A stretch of 30,175 bases of DNA from an uncultured Chitinophagaceae bacterium. GTDB lineage: Bacteria; Bacteroidota; Bacteroidia; Chitinophagales; Chitinophagaceae. Position numbers and translations under genes: made by a program. The DNA lies in contig CALKVC010000241.1 of assembly GCA_937996595.1 (NCBI GenBank), positions 1 through 30,175 on the forward strand, written 5' to 3'. Shown one piece after another: positions 1 through 7,277 of the stretch; the stretch's first letter is position 1, and every line of letters starts with the position of its first letter. The notes beneath the pieces were generated by a model. The model ran no database searches. It was not told where the DNA came from and saw nothing but the letters and a program-made list of their open reading frames with translations.

Positions 1-509
1 TGGAAAAGGAAGAGGATATAACCGGGAAAAAAGTATATGCCGAACTTACCGGTTACTGCAATGCCAATGATGCTTATCACCAAACGGCATCTTCACCCGA
101 TGGAACAGGTTCTTACCTGGCAATGAGCGGGGCCCTGCGTAAAGCGGGTTTGCAGCCTGCCGATATTGATTATATAAACCTGCACGGAACCGGCACGCAG
201 AATAACGATATAGCGGAAGGTACCGCCATCCGGCGTTTGTTCGATGGACGATTCCCTAAAATGAGTTCAACAAAAACGTATACGGGACATACGCTGGGCG
301 CATGCGGTGGCATAGAAGCGGTATTTTCCATCCTGGCGCTAACACACGGGATGATTTTTCCTAACCTGCGACTGCAAACACCCATGAAGGATTTGCCTTT
401 TACACCCGAAACCGCATTGCAGAAAAACGTTCCCTTAAAACACGTACTTTCCAATTCATTTGGTTTCGGGGGAAATTGTTCTTCCCTGGTTTTCTCTAAA
501 GCAGATTAA
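1..509 (+). CDS. Beta-ketoacyl-ACP synthase (KAS I/II type), C-terminal part
   Basis: This is the C-terminal 168 or so residues of a condensing enzyme that extends a polyene acyl chain on ACP by decarboxylative condensation. The reading frame is open from base 3, so the gene runs in from the left and is cut by the window edge. Visible family motifs are HGTGT, whose catalytic His is at 183-185, and TGHTLGACGG, whose second catalytic His is at 288-290. The nucleophilic Cys would lie upstream, outside the window. The end of the protein (NSFGFGGNCSSLVFSK) closely matches the end of the complete ketosynthase at 10005-11192, so the two are paralogues. It is followed four bases later by a chain-length-factor-like partner, the usual KS-CLF pairing. 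Family assignment is firm; the role in pigment synthesis is inferred from the neighbours. Confidence 0.93.
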   Translation, partial: EKEEDITGKKVYAELTGYCNANDAYHQTASSPDGTGSYLAMSGALRKAGLQPADIDYINLHGTGTQNNDIAEGTAIRRLFDGRFPKMSSTKTYTGHTLGACGGIEAVFSILALTHGMIFPNLRLQTPMKDLPFTPETALQKNVPLKHVLSNSFGFGGNCSSLVFSKAD

Positions 510-513
510 TAAC

Positions 514-1572
514 ATGTATATACGATCAACAGGAAATATCTCACCGCAATTGTCGTTTGGCCACCAGCCATTGCTGTCAGACCCTGTGATGTATACGGGT
601 AACCGCCTTTATTGCAAAGAACCCGATTATAAGGATATTATTGATGTAAAGATGATCAGGAGGATGAGCCGTATCATCAGGATGGGTGTAGCCGCTGCAT
701 ATGAATGCCTGGCTGAAGCCGCTGTTAAACAACCAGGCGCTATCGTTACCGGCACTGCCTATGGCTGTCTTGAAGATACCGGTGTATTCCTGTCAAGGAT
801 GGTGGAATTTAATGAGGAACTGCTCACTCCAACAGCATTTATACAGTCTACACACAACACGATTGGTGCACAAATAGGCCTGATGCTTTCCTGCAATAAT
901 TACAATAATGCATTTGTTCATCGTGGTTTCTCTTTTGAAAGTGCCCTGATGGATGCCCGAATGTTGCTGGATGAACAGGAATCATCCGATGTGCTGGTAG
1001 GCGCCATTGACGAGATAACAGATATCAGCCATGCCATCCTGCAACGGATGGGGTTATATAAAACAGGACACGGATCAAACTTTGAACTTTTCGCTGCCGG
1101 AACAAAAGGCACCATTGCCGGTGAAGGAGCCGCTTTTTTTCTCGTATCTAATGAGCATACTGCCGGTGATTATGCCAGGCTGGATGCACTATACACATTT
1201 TACAAACCTGAAGGGGATGATGAAATTGAAAAGCAAATCAATGGATTCCTGCATAATAATTCATTAGATGCGTCTGGTATCGACCTGGTTATTTACGGTA
1301 AGAACGGAGACCGGTTTTCTGATAGGATTTATACCCGGATAGAGGAAAATACTTTCAAAAATGTAAGTTCCGTAAACTACAAACAGCTTTGCGGCGAATA
1401 TCCCACTTCAACCGGTTTTGCACTCTGGCTGGCGGCAAGTATGCTTCGGAACGGGTCTGTACCGGCCATTATTGAACCGGTTAACTATAAGCCGGGTAAA
1501 CTGAAGCGCATACTTATATACAACCATTACATGGGCATACATCATTCACTTTTCCTGCTTTCCGCATGTTAA
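514..1572 (+). CDS. Chain-length-factor-like beta-ketoacyl synthase without catalytic residues
   Basis: A 352-residue protein of the Ketoacyl-synt_2 type. Such proteins pair with an active ketosynthase and are thought to set chain length in aryl polyene systems. I start it at the ATG at 514; an in-frame start at 460 would overlap the upstream ketosynthase by 50 bases and add residues not shared with the paralogue at 8958-10001. Where active enzymes have the TACSS cysteine this protein has HRGFSF, with Gly138 at the Cys position. The HGTGT region reads YGKNGD, and the GHTLGA region reads CGEYPTSTGF, so all three catalytic residues appear lost by eye alignment. It overlaps the next gene by 7 bases, suggesting translational coupling. 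Confidence 0.85.
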   Translation: MYIRSTGNISPQLSFGHQPLLSDPVMYTGNRLYCKEPDYKDIIDVKMIRRMSRIIRMGVAAAYECLAEAAVKQPGAIVTGTAYGCLEDTGVFLSRMVEFNEELLTPTAFIQSTHNTIGAQIGLMLSCNNYNNAFVHRGFSFESALMDARMLLDEQESSDVLVGAIDEITDISHAILQRMGLYKTGHGSNFELFAAGTKGTIAGEGAAFFLVSNEHTAGDYARLDALYTFYKPEGDDEIEKQINGFLHNNSLDASGIDLVIYGKNGDRFSDRIYTRIEENTFKNVSSVNYKQLCGEYPTSTGFALWLAASMLRNGSVPAIIEPVNYKPGKLKRILIYNHYMGIHHSLFLLSAC

Positions 1573-2339
1573 ATTTCAGGAATACCAATCTGATATTCGC
1601 AGGGATGCTGCTTTTGCTGATTGTGTTGCATGCCAGTTACGGCATGCCTGTCTTCGTGTATTTATTGCTGTTAGTAATTTACTCGGCCGTAGTGTTTTAC
1701 GGGTGCATAAACATTGCTTCCGGTTTTTTTCTTCCTGTAACCTGTAAAGGCAATCCGCCCGGTAAGGAAATAGCCATCAGCTTCGACGACGGGCCTGCAG
1801 AAAATCATACAGCCGCCATCCTGAAGGTACTTGAAGAGGAAAACGTGAAAGCCGTCTTCTTTTGTATCGGAAACCGTATTCCCGGAAATGAGTGGATGCT
1901 GAAAAAGATCATAGAAGGAGGGCATGTTATCGGTAACCACAGTTATTCCCATCATTTCTGGTTCGACATGTTTTCATCAGCAAACATGCTGAAAGATATG
2001 CGCAAGATGGATGAAACGATGATGGCTGTAACCGGACTTCAACCAAAACTATTCAGGCCGCCGTACGGCGTTACCAACCCGAATCTGAAGAAAGCCATTA
2101 TCCGGGGGAACTATATTCCGGTTGGATGGAGTGTGCGGTCAATGGACACGGTTACAAAAGACGAACAAAAACTTTTAGACAGGGTGATGGCAGGTTTAAA
2201 ACCCGGTGCCGTGTTCCTGTTCCATGATACCTGCGAAATAACACTTAGGACTTTACCTAAGTTTATACAAGAAGTTAAAAAAAGAGGCTACCAATTTGTA
2301 CCATTGGATAAATTGCTACATTTGACACCCTATGCGTAA
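1566..2339 (+). CDS. Membrane-anchored polysaccharide deacetylase (CE4 family)
   Basis: A 257-residue protein with two hydrophobic segments at about residues 8-21 and 28-57, followed by a NodB/CE4 deacetylase domain that should face the periplasm. The metal and catalytic motifs are intact: SFDDGP (Asp74, Asp75), HSYSHH (His125, His129), RPPYG (164-168) and FLFHDT (His220). CE4 enzymes remove N- or O-acetyl groups from carbohydrates using a divalent metal. Its substrate here is unknown. It overlaps the gene before it by 7 bases and the gene after it by 8, so it is a true member of the pigment operon. It might deacylate a pigment intermediate or a sugar on the final product, but that is inference. 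Confidence 0.9.
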   Translation: MLNFRNTNLIFAGMLLLLIVLHASYGMPVFVYLLLLVIYSAVVFYGCINIASGFFLPVTCKGNPPGKEIAISFDDGPAENHTAAILKVLEEENVKAVFFCIGNRIPGNEWMLKKIIEGGHVIGNHSYSHHFWFDMFSSANMLKDMRKMDETMMAVTGLQPKLFRPPYGVTNPNLKKAIIRGNYIPVGWSVRSMDTVTKDEQKLLDRVMAGLKPGAVFLFHDTCEITLRTLPKFIQEVKKRGYQFVPLDKLLHLTPYA

Positions 2340-2967
2340 ATGTATTTTAATATCTATACTGATAACGGCAGGATTTCTTGCAAATGCTCAGTATAATGGC
2401 TTTTCACCGGTTAAGGACCAGGAAAGATTCAGGTTGAATTTCACTGCGGCAGCCCAAAAGACTGTTTCAATAAAAAGCGATTTTACCCAGGAAAAGATAT
2501 TAAGCATGCTTTCCGAAAAAATCGTTTCAAAAGGAAAATTCTGGTTCAAAAAGGAAAACAGGGTGAGGATGGAATATACACATCCTTACCAGTACCTGAT
2601 GATTTTGAACAAGGATAAAGTGTATGTGAAAGATGGCCAGAAGGAAAGCAAGGTATCAACCCGTTCAAACAAGGTGTTTCAGCAGATCAATAAGATCATG
2701 ATTGATTGTATGCAGGGAACCATGCTGAATAATTCCGATTTCAAAACCAGGATATTTGAGAACAAAGGCCAGTCATTGGTTGAACTGGTGCCTGTTACCA
2801 AAGGGCTTAAAGATTTATTCAGGGCAATCACCGTAACCATTGAGAACAGAGATTTTTCGGTTTCCATAATTGAAATGCAGGAACTTTCAGGCGACAACAC
2901 CATTATCCGTTTCATAAACAAAGACCTGAATGCAGATATACAGGACAAGTTATTTGTTATTATGTAG
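2332..2967 (+). CDS. LolA-like outer-membrane lipoprotein carrier protein
   Basis: A 211-residue exported protein with a clear signal peptide, cleaved near residue 19 (ANAQ). The rest matches LolA-like periplasmic carriers: an early FTQEK motif, then KGKFWFKKENRVRMEY and PYQYLMILN, the antiparallel beta-sheet pattern of a hydrophobic-cavity carrier. LolA homologues are regular members of aryl polyene and flexirubin clusters, where they are thought to ferry the hydrophobic product or a lipoprotein across the periplasm. It starts 8 bases inside the deacetylase gene, and the downstream lipoprotein gene starts 38 bases inside it. The family call is good. What it carries is inferred from context. 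Confidence 0.85.
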   Translation: MRKCILISILITAGFLANAQYNGFSPVKDQERFRLNFTAAAQKTVSIKSDFTQEKILSMLSEKIVSKGKFWFKKENRVRMEYTHPYQYLMILNKDKVYVKDGQKESKVSTRSNKVFQQINKIMIDCMQGTMLNNSDFKTRIFENKGQSLVELVPVTKGLKDLFRAITVTIENRDFSVSIIEMQELSGDNTIIRFINKDLNADIQDKLFVIM

Positions 2968-3562
2968 CATCCTGTTATGGCATGCCGGTTGTAAAACCGT
3001 TCATAGTAATATGAAACCGGTTCAGTCTGATTTACATAAACTGGAGCGGTTCAGGCCTGCCTTTAACGTAGCCCTGTATAAAACACAGGTTGATGTGGCA
3101 GGTAACCACCTCAGTGGCCTGTTACTGATAAAAAGGATGCCCGATACCACGCTCCGGATGGTCTTTTCCAATGAAATGGGATTTACCTTTTTTGATTTTG
3201 AATTTGGGAAAAATGGCAGCTTCAAAGTTTATTCTGTAATCAGCCAGATGAACAGGAAAGCCGTTTTGAAAACACTCCAGCACGACCTGGAACTGTTACT
3301 GATGCAGGATATGGACTTTTCAAATGCATTTGTAAGGAAAAACGATGGGCAGTTATACCATGTTTTTCCAAAAGGAAATGGTTTTCATTATTATATTACA
3401 GACAGCACAGCAGGCAAGTTGCTGAGGCTTGAAAGGGCTTCCCGGAAGAAAGTGGTTGCACAAACTATCATGATGAATTATGTGGATGGCATTCCGGATA
3501 CCATCGGCATTTCACATACAGCATTTGAATTTAATATCGGGTTAAAAAGAATTGAACGCTAA
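2930..3562 (+). CDS. Putative outer-membrane lipoprotein of the pigment operon
   Basis: A 210-residue protein with a lipoprotein signal: a short basic start, a hydrophobic stretch and a lipobox ending WHAGC, with the acylated Cys at residue 21. No Asp follows the Cys, so outer-membrane sorting is plausible. I do not recognise the remainder with certainty. It resembles in size and position the small lipoproteins (DUF3261-like) next to LolA-type genes in aryl polyene clusters, and could be the acceptor for the carrier encoded just before it, in a LolA-LolB-like relay. The start at 2930 lies 38 bases inside the preceding gene; later starts would destroy the signal peptide. Its TAA stop overlaps the ATG of the dehydratase gene by one base. 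Confidence 0.75.
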   Translation: MQIYRTSYLLLCSILLWHAGCKTVHSNMKPVQSDLHKLERFRPAFNVALYKTQVDVAGNHLSGLLLIKRMPDTTLRMVFSNEMGFTFFDFEFGKNGSFKVYSVISQMNRKAVLKTLQHDLELLLMQDMDFSNAFVRKNDGQLYHVFPKGNGFHYYITDSTAGKLLRLERASRKKVVAQTIMMNYVDGIPDTIGISHTAFEFNIGLKRIER

Positions 3563-3930
3563 TGTTATTAAATCATTTTTTTACAATCAGCGACAAACTG
3601 GTAAACGGCAATGAACTAACGGTAATGCTTACCATAAATAAGGATCACAGGATTTTTGAAGGGCATTTTCCCGGGCAGCCCGTTGTTCCGGGTGTTTGCA
3701 TGATGCAGATTATACTGGAACTGATGGAACAGGTTACAGAAAAACGGCTGAAACTGCTTACAGCGCAGGATATGAAATTTCTTGCGGTGATTAACCCGCA
3801 GGAAAATAATAAGGTAAGTGCGGTGGTGAAATATACGGAAATAGAGAATGCAACATTTTCTGCTACTGCAACCATTTTCAGCAACGAAACCGTTCACTTT
3901 AAGTTTAAAGGGCAGTTTGGTTCCCTGTAA
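3562..3930 (+). CDS. FabZ/FabA-like 3-hydroxyacyl-ACP dehydratase (hotdog fold)
   Basis: A 122-residue single hotdog-domain protein. The active-site loop GHFPGQPVVPG with His35 is present, as in FabZ-type dehydratases that form the trans double bond in 3-hydroxyacyl-ACP. In a polyene pathway this step would run each cycle without later enoyl reduction, leaving conjugated double bonds. The residue at the position of the FabZ catalytic Glu is Gln49 (PGVCMMQ), so activity may rely on another acidic residue or differ from FabZ. The start codon overlaps the upstream stop (TAATG), showing translational coupling. The last 26 bases overlap the 3' end of the convergent antiporter gene. It ends the left-arm operon. 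Confidence 0.85.
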   Translation: MLLNHFFTISDKLVNGNELTVMLTINKDHRIFEGHFPGQPVVPGVCMMQIILELMEQVTEKRLKLLTAQDMKFLAVINPQENNKVSAVVKYTEIENATFSATATIFSNETVHFKFKGQFGSL

Positions 3931-5383
3931 CAGGTATCACTTCTTCAGGCATTGTTTCTTCAGTATGTTTTTCCGGCATAAGCCAGTTGATAAAGTCCAG
4001 GGCGGGCCCGGTCATGAAAGTGGTAACCAAGGCCATCAAAACCATCATGGCAAAAATTTCCGGTGATAGTATACCCAGGTCATACCCTATATTGAGTACG
4101 ATCAGTTGCATAAGCCCCCGGGTGTTCATCAATACGCCGATCGACAGGCTGTCTTTCCAGCTCTGACCCACAATCCTTGCAGCCAGCGCACTGCCGCCAA
4201 ATTTTCCGGCAACCGCTACCAGTAAAATCCATCCAAAGCTTATCCAAAGATGTGATTCATTCAATAACCCGATTTGTGTACGCAAACCTGTAATTACAAA
4301 AAACAATGGCAGCAGTAATATGATACTTACGTCTTCAATTTTTTCAATGACGATCTTTCTGAAACTCAAATTAGACGGCATAATCACACCGGCTATGAAT
4401 GCGCCAAACAATGCATGTATGCCAATAATGGAAGTTATATAAGACGATACGATGAGTATCATGAAAATGAATGCAATGATTGGCGTTTGCATCTTCTTCC
4501 TGCTGGAATACATATGCCCAAGCTGTTGAAGCATGGGATGAAGAACTTTCAGCATGAATAATACATATAATACCGATAAGGCGATCGTATATACGGCACT
4601 GGTAGAAGAACCGGATTTTACCAGCGCTATCACGGCAGCAAGGATACACCAGGCAGTAAGGTCATCGGCAGCTGCACAGGTAAGCGCCATGGCGCCCAAC
4701 CTTGACCTTGTAAGCCCTTTCTCATGCAGGATTCTTGCCAGTACCGGGAAAGCGGTAATGCTCATGGCAATTCCCATGAATAATGCAAATGAAAGAAAAG
4801 ATGTACCCGCCGGCGCATAATCTTTATAAATGAAATAGGCCAGCCCCATACCAAGTGTATAGGGGATGATGATACTGGCATGGCTGATAATGACGGCTCC
4901 ATAAGCTTGTTTGCCGATCGCCTTCAGGTCAAGTTCCATACCGATGATGAACATGAACAGGATCAGTCCGATCTGGCTGATAAACTGAAGCGAGGAAAGC
5001 GATGCCGCCGGAAACAGGAATTCGTTTACTCCCGGAAAATAGGCGCCTACCATGGATGGCCCCAGAATGATGCCAGCCACAATCTCACCGATAACTGCAG
5101 GCTGGCCGATTTTCTTAAACAGGAAACCGAACAGGCGGGCAAAACTTATGATTACAATGATCTGCAGAAGCAGAATGGTCAATGGTTCCGACAGGTTTTG
5201 GGAAAATGAATGGGTAAACACTTCCAGGCTGTTACCGGCAGGCGGATCCGGAGCTTCCTTACCTGTACCAAACGGTGCTGCCACTGTTTGTAAAGAACGC
5301 CCTTTTTCAATGATCCGGTAAATAGCAAAACCCAGACCGGTTACAATTGCCAGGTAAAAAAGAGAACTCCATTTTTTTTTCAT
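3905..5383 (-). CDS. Cation:proton antiporter, CPA2 family
   Basis: A 492-residue polytopic inner-membrane protein with about 12-13 hydrophobic segments. It has an extra N-terminal hydrophobic segment and a Gly/Pro-rich linker before the core. Family hallmarks are GQPAVIGEIVAGIILGPS near the start of the core, the broken-helix segment with SITAFPVLARIL, and AAADDLTAW, whose paired Asp residues are typical of CPA2 exchangers. It would exchange Na+ or K+ for H+. There is no C-terminal RCK/TrkA nucleotide-binding domain; the protein ends soon after the last helix. It lies tail to tail with the dehydratase gene, overlapping by 26 bases. Whether it serves the pigment pathway or is an unrelated insertion in the cluster cannot be told from sequence. 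Confidence 0.92.
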   Translation of the reverse strand: MKKKWSSLFYLAIVTGLGFAIYRIIEKGRSLQTVAAPFGTGKEAPDPPAGNSLEVFTHSFSQNLSEPLTILLLQIIVIISFARLFGFLFKKIGQPAVIGEIVAGIILGPSMVGAYFPGVNEFLFPAASLSSLQFISQIGLILFMFIIGMELDLKAIGKQAYGAVIISHASIIIPYTLGMGLAYFIYKDYAPAGTSFLSFALFMGIAMSITAFPVLARILHEKGLTRSRLGAMALTCAAADDLTAWCILAAVIALVKSGSSTSAVYTIALSVLYVLFMLKVLHPMLQQLGHMYSSRKKMQTPIIAFIFMILIVSSYITSIIGIHALFGAFIAGVIMPSNLSFRKIVIEKIEDVSIILLLPLFFVITGLRTQIGLLNESHLWISFGWILLVAVAGKFGGSALAARIVGQSWKDSLSIGVLMNTRGLMQLIVLNIGYDLGILSPEIFAMMVLMALVTTFMTGPALDFINWLMPEKHTEETMPEEVIPVTGNQTAL

Positions 5384-5593
5384 GCAACAATTTAAATTTT
5401 TCCTGCTTGTTCTTTTTTAAATGCTAATAATAAATAACATGGATAAATAAAGGTATCAGGTTTTTTTGAAATGTATTAATTAAATAAATAGATGAAAATT
5501 ATATACAAAAACTGTTGGATTGGGATACATTTGTATCAACACTGTTTTAATTGTTTACAGCATTTTCTTGTTAGAAAATTTTAAATTTTGTGT
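5384..5593. other. AT-rich divergent intergenic region
   Basis: About 210 bases between the start of the antiporter gene (-) and the start of the exported protein (+). It is strongly AT-rich, with runs of T and A. The only convincing signal is a TACATTTG element facing right, listed separately. I see no clear matching element for the minus-strand gene. Confidence 0.5.
5526..5533 (+). promoter_or_regulatory. Candidate -7 element (TACATTTG)
   Basis: The octamer matches the Bacteroidota -7 consensus TAnnTTTG and sits about 60 bases before the start codon at 5594. No TTTG -33 element is found at the usual 19-21 base spacing, so this is a partial promoter match. Confidence 0.35.
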
Positions 5594-7180
5594 ATGAAAA
5601 GAGTAAGCCTGCTGGTCATTTTCTTACTATGTGCTTTTTTTATGCAAGCGCAGTTTTTCCAGGTTACGGAAGGCCCCTTGTTTCCGGCCCCTGAAAAAGG
5701 GGTTGTTAGGTTATTGCAGATGAAAAATGGCAGTACTGCTTATATCCACGTTGATACTGACAGCGGTGTTCATGTTCAGGTTTATGAACCCGAATACCGT
5801 GTTAGGACAGAAGCCAGGTTCATCCCTTCCTTACTAAAACAGAATAATGCCGTTGTTGAAGCAATTTTTGAGATGAATGCAGATGTGGTATTGATGATAA
5901 GTGAAACTGGAGATGATGAATCAAATCTGTACCGGGTAATAATTGATGGAAAGACGGCCAAACTGAAAGAAGAACAGCGAATAGCCAGGGCAAAAATAAA
6001 TGTACCTGTTAAAGGAAAAGAAAAAGCAGCAGATCCGGTGCTCCCGGTATTTTCTGTCAGGTATGATTCAAAAGGATCAGGTTATGCCGTTGCAATAATA
6101 AACAAATTCATTTCCGATACCAGTAAACGGGTGGAAATAATCATGTATACCAATGATAACCGGGAATCTTTCAGGCAGCATTATTCAACTAAGAAGGAAA
6201 AGTACATGTACCTGCAACTGGTAGACATGGCTGTTACAGGTGCCAATAAGGCTGCAGCGGTAATATATGGTTATGACCAGGGCAAAGCCGGAGAAAAGAA
6301 CGGTGAAGTGATGCTGGTAACAATTGAAAAAGATAAGCCGGCACTTACGGTGAACGAACTGAGTTATTCCAATGACCTGGTACCTGAGTTTGGAATTCTC
6401 CGGTATGAAAGTACTTTCAACCAATTGCTTATGTTAACAACGGCAAGGGTTAGGAGCGATGCGGCCAGGCCGCGTAATTACCTCGGGTATATTAACCTGT
6501 CATCCAGGGAGCTGGTATCCAATACCGTTATTACCGCAGGAGATAAGCTAAAGGCCGGGTATGCAGAATTATATGGAAAAAAAGCGGAGTACAAAGCGCT
6601 GCCCCAGGACATCTTGCTCAATGATGACAGGTCATATACGGTGATATTTGAAGAGCAGGAATTGTATACCGGTAAAGAAGGCGGTAATTATACTGCCATA
6701 CGGAATACATCCGTTGTAAATTATGACCCTGAAGGAGTTGTGAATGATGCATATCTTATACCTTTAGAGCATACGGTACAATATTTTAATCCGGCCCCAT
6801 TCTGCCAGTCCGGATACAAGTTACGCGGCCAGCAGTTCATCAGTAATAACCAGTATGCAACAGTTAAGTTTATTTCGGATGGCCATTACAGTTACCTGCT
6901 TTTAAATGATAAGGAAATAAATGCAGGCGCCATTTCAGGAAAACCGGTTTCTGCTATGGCAGACCTGAAAGGGACAAATGCATTTTTTTGCAGGCTTTCG
7001 GGCAAAGAACTGACGCCGCCCAGGGAATTTGTATTTGGTAAACCATTGCCGGGTACAGAACCTAAACTGGCATTATTCAGTGTTTCCGATTACGACCGGG
7101 CCAATAACCTGCTGGTACTGTTAAAACAGGATAAGGAAGACAACCGGGCTGGTGTTAAAATAGTTTGGTTGCAGCCCTGA
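5594..7180 (+). CDS. Exported protein of unknown function
   Basis: A 528-residue protein that I do not recognise. It has a good signal peptide (basic MKR, a long hydrophobic core, then FFMQAQ), so it is exported and is probably periplasmic or outer-membrane-associated. The mature part is rich in short beta-strand-like stretches alternating with Asp/Gly/Lys-rich turns, compatible with a beta-propeller-like fold, but no repeat signature is certain. There is no C-terminal type IX sorting domain and no lipobox. I chose the ATG at 5594; the frame also has a TTG six bases earlier that adds nothing to the signal peptide. It stands between the antiporter and the FAD oxidoreductase, so it may be a passenger in the pigment cluster. 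Confidence 0.8.
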   Translation: MKRVSLLVIFLLCAFFMQAQFFQVTEGPLFPAPEKGVVRLLQMKNGSTAYIHVDTDSGVHVQVYEPEYRVRTEARFIPSLLKQNNAVVEAIFEMNADVVLMISETGDDESNLYRVIIDGKTAKLKEEQRIARAKINVPVKGKEKAADPVLPVFSVRYDSKGSGYAVAIINKFISDTSKRVEIIMYTNDNRESFRQHYSTKKEKYMYLQLVDMAVTGANKAAAVIYGYDQGKAGEKNGEVMLVTIEKDKPALTVNELSYSNDLVPEFGILRYESTFNQLLMLTTARVRSDAARPRNYLGYINLSSRELVSNTVITAGDKLKAGYAELYGKKAEYKALPQDILLNDDRSYTVIFEEQELYTGKEGGNYTAIRNTSVVNYDPEGVVNDAYLIPLEHTVQYFNPAPFCQSGYKLRGQQFISNNQYATVKFISDGHYSYLLLNDKEINAGAISGKPVSAMADLKGTNAFFCRLSGKELTPPREFVFGKPLPGTEPKLALFSVSDYDRANNLLVLLKQDKEDNRAGVKIVWLQP

Positions 7181-7233
7181 TATTCATTTATGTGCCTATT
7201 TCATAGTTGTGAAATGAATGGTTATTAAACAGT

Positions 7234-7266
7234 TTTGAATATTTCCTGGCAAATACACTATCTTGG
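7234..7266 (+). promoter_or_regulatory. Possible promoter of the FAD oxidoreductase gene
   Basis: A TTTG at 7234-7237 is followed 21 bases later by TATCTTGG at 7259-7266, one mismatch from TAnnTTTG. The start of transcription would fall only a few bases before the ATG at 7278, giving an almost leaderless message. The match is imperfect. Confidence 0.3.
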
Positions 7267-7277
7267 TAACAAACAGT

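Noticed and set aside
1..509. Ketosynthase as a broken pseudogene
   Set aside because: The frame is open to the window edge and the motifs are intact; the truncation is simply the contig edge.
460..513. Upstream start for the first chain-length-factor-like gene
   Set aside because: It would overlap the ketosynthase by 50 bases and add residues absent from the paralogue.
7182..7219. Terminator after the exported protein gene
   Set aside because: Nested inverted repeats (ATTCATTT/AAATGAAT and ATTTCA/TGAAAT) are AT-rich and weak, with no T tract.
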